Shown here: piece by piece, positions 1-9,849 of the stretch
Layout: every line of letters starts with the position of its first letter
Position numbering within the stretch: the first letter of the stretch is position 1
DNA from: Billgrantia saliphila
GTDB lineage: Bacteria; Pseudomonadota; Gammaproteobacteria; Pseudomonadales; Halomonadaceae
Direction of reading: 5' to 3'
Assembly: GCF_002930105.1 (NCBI RefSeq)
Contig: NZ_PJRN01000001.1
Span: forward strand, 186,001-250,000
DNA length: 64,000 bases
Program-made: the position numbers and the translations under genes
Notes under the pieces: model-generated
Told to the model about the DNA's origin: nothing
Database searches by the model: none
Seen by the model: the letters and a program-made list of their open reading frames with translations, nothing else

Positions 1-194
1 TGGGCCTGGCCCTCGATGTCGAAGCGGGTCAGCCGGGCGTGCTCCAGGAAGTAGTCGGGTTCTCCGGCTTCGTCGGTGGGCACCGGTCCGGGGGGCGGCG
101 CCTGCCATGGGTCCAGCCATGTCAGCAATCCGCCCAGCGCAAGCAGCAGCAGGAACAGCCAGATGCGAAACGAGGGACGCGGCAGGCGAGGCAT
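1..194 (-). CDS. lptC: LPS export protein LptC, N-terminal part (cut by window edge)
   Basis: LptC is the single-span inner-membrane, periplasm-facing protein that passes LPS from LptBFG to LptA. Only about 64 N-terminal codons are present; the gene continues beyond base 1. The start ATG at 194 has GAGGATC as a ribosome site about 8 bases upstream. The protein opens with a basic stretch and one hydrophobic segment (about residues 11-25). A proline-rich linker and a DYFLEHARLTRFD-type stretch follow, typical of the start of the LptC periplasmic domain. It lies 14 bases after kdsC, as in the E. coli yrbG-kdsD-kdsC-lptC-lptA-lptB order. Confidence 0.85.
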   Translation of the reverse strand, partial: MPRLPRPSFRIWLFLLLLALGGLLTWLDPWQAPPPGPVPTDEAGEPDYFLEHARLTRFDIEGQA

Positions 195-208
195 GACGTT
201 GGTGATCC

Positions 209-766
209 TCAACGGCGAGCGTGAAGATAGGTGTCGACGATGGCGTCGCGATGGCCCTGGGCCTCGAGCAGCATATCGCAGATTTCACGCACCGCGCCGT
301 GTCCACCGCTGCGCTCGGTCACATGATCCGCCAGGGCGCGGATGTAGGGCGGGGCGCCGGGTACGGTAATGCCGATGCCCGAGCGCTGCATGGGTGCAAG
401 ATCTGGCAGGTCGTCGCCGCAGTAGGCGACCTGCTCAAGGTGCAATCCTTGGCGGGAGCAGAGTTCACGCAGGGTGGCTAGCTTGTCCTCGCAGCGCTGG
501 AAAACGTGGTCGATGCCCAGGGCGGCGGCCCGATGGCTGACCATGGGAGATTCGCGCCCGGTCAGCAGGGCGACCTGCAGGCCGGCGCGAAGCAGTAGTT
601 TGATGCCCAGGCCGTCCTGGGTATGAAACGCCTTGATTTCCATGCCGTCGGCCTGGAAGTAGAGACGTCCATCGGTCAGCACACCGTCCACATCCAGCGC
701 CAGCAGGCGGATCCGGCGCAGGCGGTCGAGAAGCTGGGGAGGAAGGGTGGGATTGGCCAGCGCCAT
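209..766 (-). CDS. kdsC: 3-deoxy-D-manno-octulosonate 8-phosphate phosphatase
   Basis: KdsC hydrolyses KDO-8-phosphate to KDO in the cytoplasm, feeding the inner core of LPS. The 185-residue protein is a cap-less HAD phosphatase. The nucleophile motif is LDVDGVLTDG with Asp25 and Asp27. Motif II is LLTGRES (Thr69), and the acidic Mg motif is CGDDLPDL (Asp118/Asp119). Length matches the family (E. coli 188). It sits between kdsD (23 bases upstream) and lptC, so KDO synthesis and LPS export are probably co-transcribed. A GGAGA site precedes the ATG at 766. Confidence 0.97.
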   Translation of the reverse strand: MALANPTLPPQLLDRLRRIRLLALDVDGVLTDGRLYFQADGMEIKAFHTQDGLGIKLLLRAGLQVALLTGRESPMVSHRAAALGIDHVFQRCEDKLATLRELCSRQGLHLEQVAYCGDDLPDLAPMQRSGIGITVPGAPPYIRALADHVTERSGGHGAVREICDMLLEAQGHRDAIVDTYLHARR

Positions 767-789
767 GGGCTCTCCTTGGATTGGGGGCG

Positions 790-1806
790 TCAGATCACGC
801 CGCTTCGCAGCAGATCATGCATGTGCAGGGCGCCGATCGGGTGCCCTTCGTCGTCGACCACGGCGAGTGCCGTGATCAGGTTGTCCTCCATGATACGCAC
901 CGCCTCGGCCGCCAGCAGGTCGGGGGCGATTCGCTTGCCCGGGCACGTCATGACCTCGTCGACCCTCAGGCCACTGAGATCCTGATACTGGTCGAGCGTG
1001 CGGCGCAGATCGCCATCGGTATAGACGCCGATCAGATGATCCTCCTCGTCGACGACGCAGGTGAAGCCGAGCCCCTGGCGGGTGATCTCCAGCAGCGCGT
1101 CGCGTAGCGGGCTGCCCAACGGCACGCGGGGGACTCGGTCGCCCTGGTGCATCAAGTCGTCGACCCGCAGCAGCAATCGCTTGCCCAGGCTGCCGCCCGG
1201 GTGCGAGCGGGCGAAGTCCTCGGCGGTGAAGCCGCGCGCTTCGAGCAACGCCACGGCCAGCGCATCGCCCAGGGCCAGGGCGGCAGTGGTCGAGGCGGTA
1301 GGCGCCAGGTCCAGAGGGCAGGCCTCGCGCTCCACGCCGGCATCCAGGTGGGCGTCGGCATGTCGGGCCAGGGTCGAGTCGGGGCGCCCGGTCATGCTGA
1401 TCAGCGGTGTGCCGATGCGCTTGAGCAGAGGGAGCAGCGCCGTGACCTCGCCTGTTTCGCCGGAGTTCGACAGCGCCAGTACCACATCGCCGGGCGTGAT
1501 CATGCCCAGGTCGCCGTGGCTGGCTTCGCCGGGGTGGACAAAGAACGCCGGGGTGCCGGTACTGGCCAAGGTTGCGGCGATCTTGCCGCCGATGTGGCCC
1601 GACTTGCCCATTCCCGTCACCACCACGCGACCCTGACAGGCGAGAATCAGCTCGCAGGCATGATCGAAGTGGCTGTCCAGCTTGTCGGCGAGCGTCGCAA
1701 TGGCCTGCTCCTCGATCACGAGGGTGCGGCGTGCGCTGTCTCGCAGCGGCGACCCGGTCGAGGGGATGTCGGCGCAAGAGGTTGGGGGGGAGCGGTCTCT
1801 GGTCAT
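790..1806 (-). CDS. kdsD: Arabinose-5-phosphate isomerase
   Basis: KdsD converts ribulose-5-phosphate to arabinose-5-phosphate, the first committed step of KDO synthesis. The 338-residue protein has an N-terminal SIS sugar-isomerase domain with GMGKSGHIGGK at about 65-75 and the HPGEASHGDLG stretch. Two CBS repeats fill roughly residues 215-338 (GVYTDGDLRR is in the first). Length and architecture equal those of E. coli KdsD (328). The start at 1806 leaves an N-terminal tail of about 20 residues that is variable in the family. It lies 31 bases downstream of caxA on the same strand. Confidence 0.97.
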   Translation of the reverse strand: MTRDRSPPTSCADIPSTGSPLRDSARRTLVIEEQAIATLADKLDSHFDHACELILACQGRVVVTGMGKSGHIGGKIAATLASTGTPAFFVHPGEASHGDLGMITPGDVVLALSNSGETGEVTALLPLLKRIGTPLISMTGRPDSTLARHADAHLDAGVEREACPLDLAPTASTTAALALGDALAVALLEARGFTAEDFARSHPGGSLGKRLLLRVDDLMHQGDRVPRVPLGSPLRDALLEITRQGLGFTCVVDEEDHLIGVYTDGDLRRTLDQYQDLSGLRVDEVMTCPGKRIAPDLLAAEAVRIMEDNLITALAVVDDEGHPIGALHMHDLLRSGVI

Positions 1807-1837
1807 GGTGAGATTGTTGCCCGTTGTGGGATTTCAC

Positions 1838-2821
1838 TCAAGGGCTGACACCGCCGTGCAGGCCGAGCCATGCGAGGTAGCCGGCATAGACCGCCAGGAA
1901 GAGGCCGCCTGGCACCCGGCCGAGGCGCCCCTGGCGCTGCCATAGCAGGACCAAGGCCATGGCGAGGGTCAGCACCAGCATGACGCGGTAGTCGCGACTG
2001 GCCGCCTCGGGGCTTGCCGGGCCCGGTGCCAGGATGGCGGGGATCGGCAGGACGGCGAGTAGATTGAACAGATTGGAGCCGACCACGTTGCCTATCGCCA
2101 GATCGTGGTGACGCTTCACTGCGCTGGCCACGCAGGCAGCCAGTTCCGGCAGACTGGTACCGACCGCCACCACGGTCAGTCCGATGACCAATTCGCTGAC
2201 GCCAAGGCTGCGTGCCATCTCGCTTGCGCCCCATACCAGAGCGCGAGAGCTAAGCATCATCAGGGCCAGGGTGAGCACCACCCAGCCCAGCGCTTGCGGC
2301 AGCGTCATGGCGGGTATCTCGTTAGCTGGGTGAGTGTCGGGCGTATCGGCGCGTATCAGCCACCAAAGGCTGAAAACCAGCAGGGAGAGCAATACCAGGG
2401 CATCAAAGCGTCCGAGGATGCCGTTGGCTAAAGCATAACCCGCCACCCCAGTGGCGCCGAGCAGTAGCGGCAACTCGCGTCTGATCAGCGAGAAGGGAAC
2501 CGGGATGGGGCGAACCAGCGCCGTGACGCCCAGTACCAGACCGATGTTGGCGATATTGGAGCCGAGGGCGTTGCCGGTGGCCAGGTCGGGCACACCATCG
2601 AGCGCGGCGAAGACGGCGACGACCATCTCGGGCGCGGAGGTGCCCAGGGCAACCACCGTCATACCGACCAGCATGGCGCTCATGCCGGAGCGATGCGCAG
2701 TGGCGGCGGCGGCCCCGACGAAGCGGTCGGCGCTCCAGGTGAGCCCAACGAGGCCGATGGCGACCATCAGTAGTGGAAGCAGCATGGCGATAGCGTTTGG
2801 GTCGAGGATGAGGGCGCCCAT
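1838..2821 (-). CDS. caxA: Calcium/sodium antiporter, YrbG/CaxA family
   Basis: This is an inner-membrane cation exchanger of the Na/Ca exchanger family. It shows the duplicated alpha-repeat signature: ALGTSAPEMVV with GNALGSNIAN in the first half, and AVGTSLPELAA with GNVVGSNLFNL in the second. About ten hydrophobic segments are visible. I start at the ATG at 2821 (327 residues). An in-frame TTG at 2848 would add nine polar residues ahead of the membrane core and looks less likely. It heads the kdsD-kdsC-lptC run and is divergent from mlaF, as in E. coli. The physiological ion is inferred from family naming only. Confidence 0.9.
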   Translation of the reverse strand: MGALILDPNAIAMLLPLLMVAIGLVGLTWSADRFVGAAAATAHRSGMSAMLVGMTVVALGTSAPEMVVAVFAALDGVPDLATGNALGSNIANIGLVLGVTALVRPIPVPFSLIRRELPLLLGATGVAGYALANGILGRFDALVLLSLLVFSLWWLIRADTPDTHPANEIPAMTLPQALGWVVLTLALMMLSSRALVWGASEMARSLGVSELVIGLTVVAVGTSLPELAACVASAVKRHHDLAIGNVVGSNLFNLLAVLPIPAILAPGPASPEAASRDYRVMLVLTLAMALVLLWQRQGRLGRVPGGLFLAVYAGYLAWLGLHGGVSP

Positions 2822-2925
2822 TAGACGTGTTCGGACGCCATGGTGCAAGCGCTGGCGAGGGTTGGGCTAGCGCCGCGCGACCGAGTTAGGATACGATGTT
2901 CGATAATTTTTCGACGGGTGTTGCC

Positions 2926-3738
2926 ATGATCGGTTCCCCTTTCGTAAGGGTGGAGGGCCTGCACTTCTCGCGCGGCGAGAAGGACATCTTTCGTGGCGTC
3001 GATCTTCAGGTACCCCTTGGCAGGATCACTGCCATCATGGGGCCCAGCGGGACCGGCAAGACCACGCTGCTGAAGTTGATCGGAGGCCAGCTCGTTCCCG
3101 ATGCCGGCCGGGTCGTCATCGATGATCAGGACGTACATGCCCTCTCGCGTCGGACCCTGTTTCGCCTACGACGACGCATGGGCATGCTGTTCCAGAGCGG
3201 TGCGCTGTTCTCCGACCTGAGCGTCTTCGAGAACGTGGCGTTCCCGCTGCGTGTGCATACCGACCTGCCCGAAACGATGATCCGCGATCTGGCATTGATG
3301 AAACTGCAGGCGGTGGGGTTGCGTGGAGCTCGTGGGCTGATGCCGGCCGAACTCTCCGGCGGCATGGCGCGTCGCGTTGCGCTGGCTCGCGCCATTGCAC
3401 TGGACCCGGAACTGGTGCTCTACGACGAACCTTTCGTGGGGCAGGACCCGATTTCCAAGGGCGTGCTGGTACAGCTGATCAAGCGACTTAACGAGGCGCT
3501 GGGACTCACTTCCATCGTGGTCTCGCACGACATTCAGGAAACGCTGTCCATCGCCGACTACGTTTACGTGATCGCCGACGGACAAGTGATGGCGCACGGC
3601 ACGCCGGATTCCCTCGACAGCCACGAGGATCCTCGAGTCAGTCAGTTCATTCATGGCGAACCCGACGGACCGGTGCCGTTTCATTATCCGGCCGGCGATT
3701 TCTTCGATGACATCCTCAGTCTGGAGGCGCGGCCATGA
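2926..3738 (+). CDS. mlaF: Phospholipid ABC transporter ATPase MlaF
   Basis: MlaF is the cytoplasmic ATPase of MlaFEDB, which moves phospholipid between inner membrane and the periplasmic carrier MlaC. Visible motifs are Walker [10 protein letters not shown], signature LSGGMARR and Walker [14 protein letters not shown]. The C-terminal tail [12 protein letters not shown] is characteristic of MlaF, where it contacts MlaB. ATG 2926 gives 270 residues, matching E. coli (269). An in-frame ATG at 2896 with an AGGA site is an alternative, but a possible -10 (GATAAT, 2902-2907) falls between the two. It is the first gene of mlaFEDCB and overlaps mlaE by 4 bases. Confidence 0.95.
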   Translation: MIGSPFVRVEGLHFSRGEKDIFRGVDLQVPLGRITAIMGPSGTGKTTLLKLIGGQLVPDAGRVVIDDQDVHALSRRTLFRLRRRMGMLFQSGALFSDLSVFENVAFPLRVHTDLPETMIRDLALMKLQAVGLRGARGLMPAELSGGMARRVALARAIALDPELVLYDEPFVGQDPISKGVLVQLIKRLNEALGLTSIVVSHDIQETLSIADYVYVIADGQVMAHGTPDSLDSHEDPRVSQFIHGEPDGPVPFHYPAGDFFDDILSLEARP

Positions 3739-4517
3739 TGGAGCATCTCCGCGGCCTCGGGAGGCGCAGCTGCGATGTGCTCGAGGCACTGGGGCGCTCC
3801 GGGCTGTTTCTGGGGCAATCGATGCTGGGCATACCGTCACGCGAGGGCTGGTCGCTCTGGCTGAGCCAGATGCATTTCGTCGGTGTGTTGTCGCTGGCCA
3901 TCGTGCTTGTCTCGGGCCTCTTCATCGGCATGGTGCTGGCCCTCCAGGGCTATACCATCCTGGTCGACTTCGGCGCCGAGCAAGCGCTGGGACAGATGGT
4001 GGCGCTATCGCTACTGCGCGAGCTGTCGCCAGTGGTGGCCGCGCTGCTGTTCGCCGGTCGTGCGGGCTCGGCGCTGACGGCGGAGATCGGCCTTATGAAG
4101 GCCACCGAACAGCTGACGAGCATGGAAATGATCGGCGTGGATCCACTGCGGCGCGTCGTGGCGCCGCGCCTGTGGGCCGGTTTCGTGGCGCTGCCGTTGC
4201 TGACTGTCGGTTTCAGCGTGGTCGGCATTTATGGCGGCTACTTGGTCGGCGTCGAGTGGCTGGGCGTTTTCGAAGGCTCCTATTGGAGCAATATGCAAGC
4301 CAGCGTAGGTTTCATCGAGGATATCGGCAACGGCTTGGTCAAGAGCCTGGTCTTCGCCCTCGTGGTGACCTGGATTGCAGTCTTCCAGGGTTATGACCTG
4401 GTGCCGACTTCGGAGGGAATCTCACGCGCCACGACGCGCACGGTGGTGTATTCCTCACTGGCCGTACTGGGGCTGGATTTCGTGCTGACTGCGCTGATGT
4501 TTGGAGGCTTTTCCTGA
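3735..4517 (+). CDS. mlaE: Phospholipid ABC transporter permease MlaE
   Basis: MlaE is the inner-membrane permease of the Mla system. The 260-residue protein has the MlaE/YrbE fold: a membrane-parallel N-terminal helix, then hydrophobic helices from about residue 45 onward. It contains the conserved [25 protein letters not shown] region, which includes the coupling element that meets the ATPase. Its ATG at 3735 overlaps the mlaF stop (ATGA). A second ATG follows directly at 3738. Its TGA at 4515-4517 is fused to the ATG of a 13-codon mini-ORF leading into mlaD. Confidence 0.96.
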   Translation: MMEHLRGLGRRSCDVLEALGRSGLFLGQSMLGIPSREGWSLWLSQMHFVGVLSLAIVLVSGLFIGMVLALQGYTILVDFGAEQALGQMVALSLLRELSPVVAALLFAGRAGSALTAEIGLMKATEQLTSMEMIGVDPLRRVVAPRLWAGFVALPLLTVGFSVVGIYGGYLVGVEWLGVFEGSYWSNMQASVGFIEDIGNGLVKSLVFALVVTWIAVFQGYDLVPTSEGISRATTRTVVYSSLAVLGLDFVLTALMFGGFS

Positions 4518-4558
4518 TGAAGACACGTTTTCTGGCGACTGACGGAGTGACGCAATGA
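4517..4558 (+). other. 13-codon mini-ORF bridging mlaE and mlaD (possible coupling peptide)
   Basis: An ATG at 4517 shares its A with the mlaE stop (TGATG). The frame runs 13 codons to a TGA at 4556-4558 that overlaps the mlaD start (ATGA). A strong GGAGG at 4503-4507, inside the end of mlaE, lies 9 bases before this ATG. The encoded peptide, [13 protein letters not shown], resembles nothing I recognise. The arrangement would let ribosomes re-initiate stepwise from mlaE into mlaD. It could be accidental. Confidence 0.3.
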
Positions 4559-5019
4559 GGCGCAGCAAGACGATGGAGCTGGGAGTCGGGCTATTCATGC
4601 TAGCCGGCATCCTGGGGCTGTTGTTCCTTGGGCTGCGGGTCAGCGGCCTGACCTTCGGTGTGCCGGAAGATACCTTCCGACTCGAGGCCAACTTCGCCAA
4701 CATCGGCAGCCTCAAGCCGCGTGCCCGGGTCACCATGGCCGGCGTCACGGTCGGCCGGGTCGCGGCGATCGAGCTCGACAGAGAGTGGTACGACGCCCGC
4801 GTCGTGCTAGAGCTGAATGCGGAGCTCGAGGATCAGCTTCCGCGCGATACCACCGCATCGATCCTTACCGCCGGTCTGCTCGGTGAGCAGTATATCGGCC
4901 TCTCCGTCGGCGGTGATCCCGAAATGCTCGGCAATGGCGACACCATACGTGATACCCAGTCGGCCATCGTGCTCGAAGAACTCATACAGCAATTCGTGTC
5001 CAATATGGTCAACGATTGA
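4555..5019 (+). CDS. mlaD: Outer-membrane asymmetry protein MlaD (MCE domain)
   Basis: MlaD is the single-span, periplasm-facing MCE protein that forms the hexameric lipid channel on MlaE. The 154-residue protein has one N-terminal hydrophobic segment (about 8-27) after a basic MRRSKTME start, then one MCE domain. GSLKPRARVTMAGVTVGRV and the LLGEQYIGLS stretch are typical MCE residues. It is somewhat shorter than E. coli MlaD (183), lacking mainly C-terminal tail. The start ATG at 4555 has a GGAG site 8-11 bases upstream. Confidence 0.96.
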   Translation: MRRSKTMELGVGLFMLAGILGLLFLGLRVSGLTFGVPEDTFRLEANFANIGSLKPRARVTMAGVTVGRVAAIELDREWYDARVVLELNAELEDQLPRDTTASILTAGLLGEQYIGLSVGGDPEMLGNGDTIRDTQSAIVLEELIQQFVSNMVND

Positions 5020-5062
5020 GTTCGCTTCGCGTCATTCACCGATTCTCCCGTTAGAGGTTCCC

Positions 5063-5728
5063 ATGAGCCAGATGATTCTCCTGCACGCATCCTTTCGCCG
5101 CCTGCTGCTCGGCCTGTGCCTGGCGTTGTTCGGGCTCTCCTCGGCGGAGGCCGCTCCCGAGCGCAGCCCCGATCAGGTTATTCGCGACAGCATCGACGAA
5201 TTGATGAGCCAGATCGAAGGGCGCAAGGACTATTACGCCGACAATCTCAATGAACTCGAGGCTCTGGTGGATGCAAGCCTCGACGACATCGCCGACTTTC
5301 GCTACATCGGGGCCAGCGTGATGGGGCGGTATTTCCAGAATGCCTCGCCCCAGCAGCGCTCGCGCTTCGTCGATACCTTCCGCCAAACCTTGATCGATAC
5401 CTACACCAAAGGCCTGGTCACCTTCGATTACCGTGAGTTGCGAGTGCTGGACAGCCAGCGGCCGCCGCGCCACGACGATCAGGCTTCAGTGGCCATGGAA
5501 GTGGTGGCGATGGACGGCACCGCCTACCCGGTCAGCTATACGATGCGGCTCTCCGATGGGGAGTGGAAGGTGGTCAATGTCATCGTCAACGGCATCAACC
5601 TGGGCCTGACTTTCCGCAATCAATTCGACCAGGCGATGCGCGAGCAAGGCCGCGACTATGATGCGGTGATCAACAACTGGTCGCCGGAGCTTGCCGCCGA
5701 AGAATTGGAAGAAGGCGGCAACTCATGA
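5063..5728 (+). CDS. mlaC: Periplasmic phospholipid-binding protein MlaC
   Basis: MlaC shuttles phospholipids across the periplasm between MlaA and MlaFEDB. The 221-residue protein starts at ATG 5063 behind AGAGG. It has a signal peptide with a hydrophobic core (about 13-27) and an AEA cleavage site near residue 30. The mature domain shows the Ttg2D/MlaC fold sequence, for example FVDTFRQTLIDTYTKGL and VVNVIVNGINLGLTFRNQF. An upstream in-frame extension lies in mlaD territory and is rejected. The last four bases overlap mlaB. Confidence 0.96.
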   Translation: MSQMILLHASFRRLLLGLCLALFGLSSAEAAPERSPDQVIRDSIDELMSQIEGRKDYYADNLNELEALVDASLDDIADFRYIGASVMGRYFQNASPQQRSRFVDTFRQTLIDTYTKGLVTFDYRELRVLDSQRPPRHDDQASVAMEVVAMDGTAYPVSYTMRLSDGEWKVVNVIVNGINLGLTFRNQFDQAMREQGRDYDAVINNWSPELAAEELEEGGNS

Positions 5729-6060
5729 TCCAGCGCCTGCTCGAGCGTGGCGGCGTGCAGCTCGCAGCCTCCCCGGAGGGGCTGGCCGTGAGTGGCGATG
5801 TCGATTTCGAGATCGCCGCGGCGCTGGCGGAAACCGGCGCCGACTGGTTGGCCACCCGGCCCGCCGGCACGCGTATCACGCTCGACCTGTGCGGTGTCGA
5901 GCGGGTCAGCAGCGCGGCATTGAGCGTACTGCTGGAGTGGACGCGCCGGTCTCGTGCCGCCGATGTCACGATTCGTGAGGTCCGGCTGTCGCCGCCGCTG
6001 GAACGTCTGACCCGGGTGGCCGGTCTCGACGACCTGTTGCCCTTGGCCGCACGAACCTGA
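5725..6060 (+). CDS. mlaB: STAS-domain protein MlaB
   Basis: MlaB is the small cytoplasmic STAS subunit that binds MlaF and is needed for assembly and activity of the Mla ATPase. The 111-residue protein has the STAS pattern: a strand-helix layout around TLDLCGVERVSSAALSVLLEW, where the serine/threonine loop of STAS domains sits (about residues 51-72). Its ATG overlaps the mlaC stop (ATGA). It is the last gene of the operon, with a terminator-like hairpin beginning about 20 bases after the stop. Confidence 0.93.
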   Translation: MIQRLLERGGVQLAASPEGLAVSGDVDFEIAAALAETGADWLATRPAGTRITLDLCGVERVSSAALSVLLEWTRRSRAADVTIREVRLSPPLERLTRVAGLDDLLPLAART

Positions 6061-6081
6061 CGGCGGCGACCTCCCTACCCG

Positions 6082-6107
6082 GCATCGCCAAGCGCGATGC
6101 TTTTCTT
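6082..6107 (+). terminator. Intrinsic terminator after mlaFEDCB
   Basis: A 7-bp stem GCATCGC/GCGATGC with loop CAAGC is followed at once by TTTTCTTT. It lies between mlaB and ibaG on the same strand and is the best-formed end for the mla transcript. Confidence 0.75.
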
Positions 6108-6189
6108 TACCATGTAGGAATTCTCGTCTCGGCGGCGATTCCGCGTGGATCGCGTGCTGCTTCTCTCGGCCGAAGGAGTTCCGAACTAC

Positions 6190-7735
<1,546 letters not shown>

Positions 7736-7770
7736 GTGAGCCGCGCAGCGTTCCGATCATAGGCGAGACC

Positions 7771-8433
7771 ATGAGCAAGCAACTGATTCTGGCCCTGTCG
7801 AAGGGCCGTATCCTCGACGAGACCCTGCCGCTTCTGGCCGATGCGGGTATCGTGCCGGCGGAGGACCTGAGCAAGAGCCGCAAGCTGCTGTTCGATACCA
7901 ATCTGCCCGATGTCAAGCTGGTGGTCATTCGCGCCACCGACGTACCGACCTACGTGCAGCTGGGGGCGGCCGACTTGGGCGTGGCGGGCAAGGATGTGCT
8001 GCTCGAGCATGGCGCTGAAGGGCTCTACGAGCCGCTGGATCTGGAGATCGCCAGGTGCAAGCTGATGACCGCCGGTATCGACGGTGCCAAGCCGGCGCGG
8101 GCACGGCGCCGGGTGGCCACGAAGTTCGTCAACGTGGCGCGACGCTATTATGCCGAGCAGGGTATACAGGCCGAGGTGATCAAGCTCTACGGCGCCATGG
8201 AGCTGGCGCCGTTGATGAATCTGGCCGATGAGATCGTCGACATCGTCGATACCGGCAATACCTTGCGCGCCAACGGCATGTCGCCACGCGAGTTGATCGC
8301 GCCGATCAGCACCCGATTAGTGGTCAACAAGGCGGCTATGACCATGAAGCACTCTCGCCTCAAGCCGCTGATCGCCCGACTCTCCGAGGCGGTGGAGCGA
8401 CGCCGGTCGAGCGTGGAGCCGACAGCCGGTTGA
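7771..8433 (+). CDS. hisG: ATP phosphoribosyltransferase, short (HisG_S) form
   Basis: HisG condenses ATP with PRPP, the first step of histidine synthesis. The 220-residue protein (ATG 7771, [14 protein letters not shown]) has the PRPP-binding stretch [16 protein letters not shown]. It lacks the C-terminal ACT-like regulatory domain of the long form. Short HisG enzymes need the HisZ regulatory partner for activity; hisZ is not in this window. It sits 35 bases after murA and before hisD, the order seen in Pseudomonas-type gammaproteobacteria. Confidence 0.97.
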   Translation: MSKQLILALSKGRILDETLPLLADAGIVPAEDLSKSRKLLFDTNLPDVKLVVIRATDVPTYVQLGAADLGVAGKDVLLEHGAEGLYEPLDLEIARCKLMTAGIDGAKPARARRRVATKFVNVARRYYAEQGIQAEVIKLYGAMELAPLMNLADEIVDIVDTGNTLRANGMSPRELIAPISTRLVVNKAAMTMKHSRLKPLIARLSEAVERRRSSVEPTAG

Positions 8434-8487
8434 TGCCATGCAGCATGTAGATAGACGCAAGCAATTCACCTGGAGGCGAAAGCGATC

Positions 8488-9816
8488 ATGAGCGAGACCC
8501 TTGCCGATACCGTCGATATCGCCCGACTGTCGACCGGTGACGCCGACTTCGAGGTGCGCCTCGAGGCGCTGCTGGCTTGGGAGGGTGTCTCCGATGCCGG
8601 CGTGCAGACGCGCGTGAACGAAATCTTGACCGAGGTCCGCTCGCGCGGCGATGCGGCGCTGATCGAGTTCACCAATCGCTTCGATCGCCTGTCGGCATCG
8701 ACCATGACCGAGTTGACCCTCGGCGCCGAGCAGCTGGAGCGGGCTTATCTCGGCCTGCCGGCCGAGCAGCGCGAGGCCCTGGCCCATGCCGCCGAGCGCA
8801 TTCGTCTCTATCACGAGCGTCAGAAGCCGGGCTCCTGGTCTTACGTCGAAGCGGACGGCACGGTGCTCGGACAGCAGGTCACACCGCTCGATCGGGCCGG
8901 CATCTACGTGCCCGGCGGCAAGGCGGCCTATCCGTCGTCGGTGCTGATGAACGCGATTCCCGCCCATGTGGCCGGCGTCCGCGAGATCGTGATGGTGGTT
9001 CCGACCCCTGACGGCGTGCTCAATGAGCTGGTCCTGGCGGCAGCGCACCTGGCCGGAGTCGACCATGTCTTCACCGTCGGCGGTGCCCAGGCGGTGGCGG
9101 CGCTGGCCTACGGCACCGAGAGCGTGCCGCGCGTCGACAAGATCGTCGGTCCGGGCAATATCTACGTGGCCACTGCCAAGCGCGCCGTATTCGGTCAGGT
9201 GGGCATCGACATGATCGCCGGACCTTCGGAAATCCTGGTGGTTTCCGACGGTGGTACCGATCCCGAGTGGCTGGCCATGGACCTGTTCTCCCAGGCCGAG
9301 CACGACGAGGATGCCCAGGCGCTGCTGGTGAGCTGGGATGCCAATCATCTGGCCGAGGTCGAGGCTGCAGTCGCGCGGTTGCTGCCGACGCTGGATCGGG
9401 AGACGATCGTGCGAGAGTCGTTGTCGCGTCGCGGAGCGCTCATCCACTGCCGCGATCGGGACGAAGCGGTGGAGCTGGTCAATCGCATCGCGCCGGAACA
9501 CCTTGAACTTTCCATGGCCGATCCGGATGCGCTGCTACCGCAGATCCGCCATGCGGGGGCTATCTTCATGGGGCGCTACACCGCCGAAGCGCTGGGCGAC
9601 TACTGTGCCGGTCCCAACCATGTGCTGCCGACTTCCGGCACGGCGCGTTTCTCCTCGCCGCTGGGGGTTTACGACTTTCAGAAGCGTTCGTCGATCATCC
9701 ACTGCTCCGAGCAGGGCGCCGCGACGCTGGGTCGCGTGGCCTCGGTGCTGGCACGCGGCGAGTCGTTGACGGCGCATGCTCGCTCCGCAGAGTATCGTAC
9801 CTCGTCCAAGACATAG
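8488..9816 (+). CDS. hisD: Histidinol dehydrogenase
   Basis: HisD oxidises L-histidinol to L-histidine in two NAD-dependent steps with a bound zinc. The 442-residue protein has [15 protein letters not shown], the [15 protein letters not shown] region, [13 protein letters not shown] and [10 protein letters not shown]. The catalytic Glu-His pair is in RIAPEHLEL, and the C-terminal region contains [11 protein letters not shown] strong GGAGG lies 12 bases before ATG 8488. hisC, which often follows hisD, is absent; a convergent algW comes next. Confidence 0.98.
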   Translation: MSETLADTVDIARLSTGDADFEVRLEALLAWEGVSDAGVQTRVNEILTEVRSRGDAALIEFTNRFDRLSASTMTELTLGAEQLERAYLGLPAEQREALAHAAERIRLYHERQKPGSWSYVEADGTVLGQQVTPLDRAGIYVPGGKAAYPSSVLMNAIPAHVAGVREIVMVVPTPDGVLNELVLAAAHLAGVDHVFTVGGAQAVAALAYGTESVPRVDKIVGPGNIYVATAKRAVFGQVGIDMIAGPSEILVVSDGGTDPEWLAMDLFSQAEHDEDAQALLVSWDANHLAEVEAAVARLLPTLDRETIVRESLSRRGALIHCRDRDEAVELVNRIAPEHLELSMADPDALLPQIRHAGAIFMGRYTAEALGDYCAGPNHVLPTSGTARFSSPLGVYDFQKRSSIIHCSEQGAATLGRVASVLARGESLTAHARSAEYRTSSKT

Positions 9817-9823
9817 CGCTCCA

Positions 9824-9842
9824 CCTGAGGCGTCGCCTCAGG
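9824..9842. terminator. Hairpin between convergent hisD and algW
   Basis: An 8-bp perfect stem CCTGAGGC/GCCTCAGG with loop GTC fills the 33-base gap between two convergent stops. It could terminate both transcripts, but neither side has a good T run. Confidence 0.45.
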
Positions 9843-9849
9843 GCGGTTG

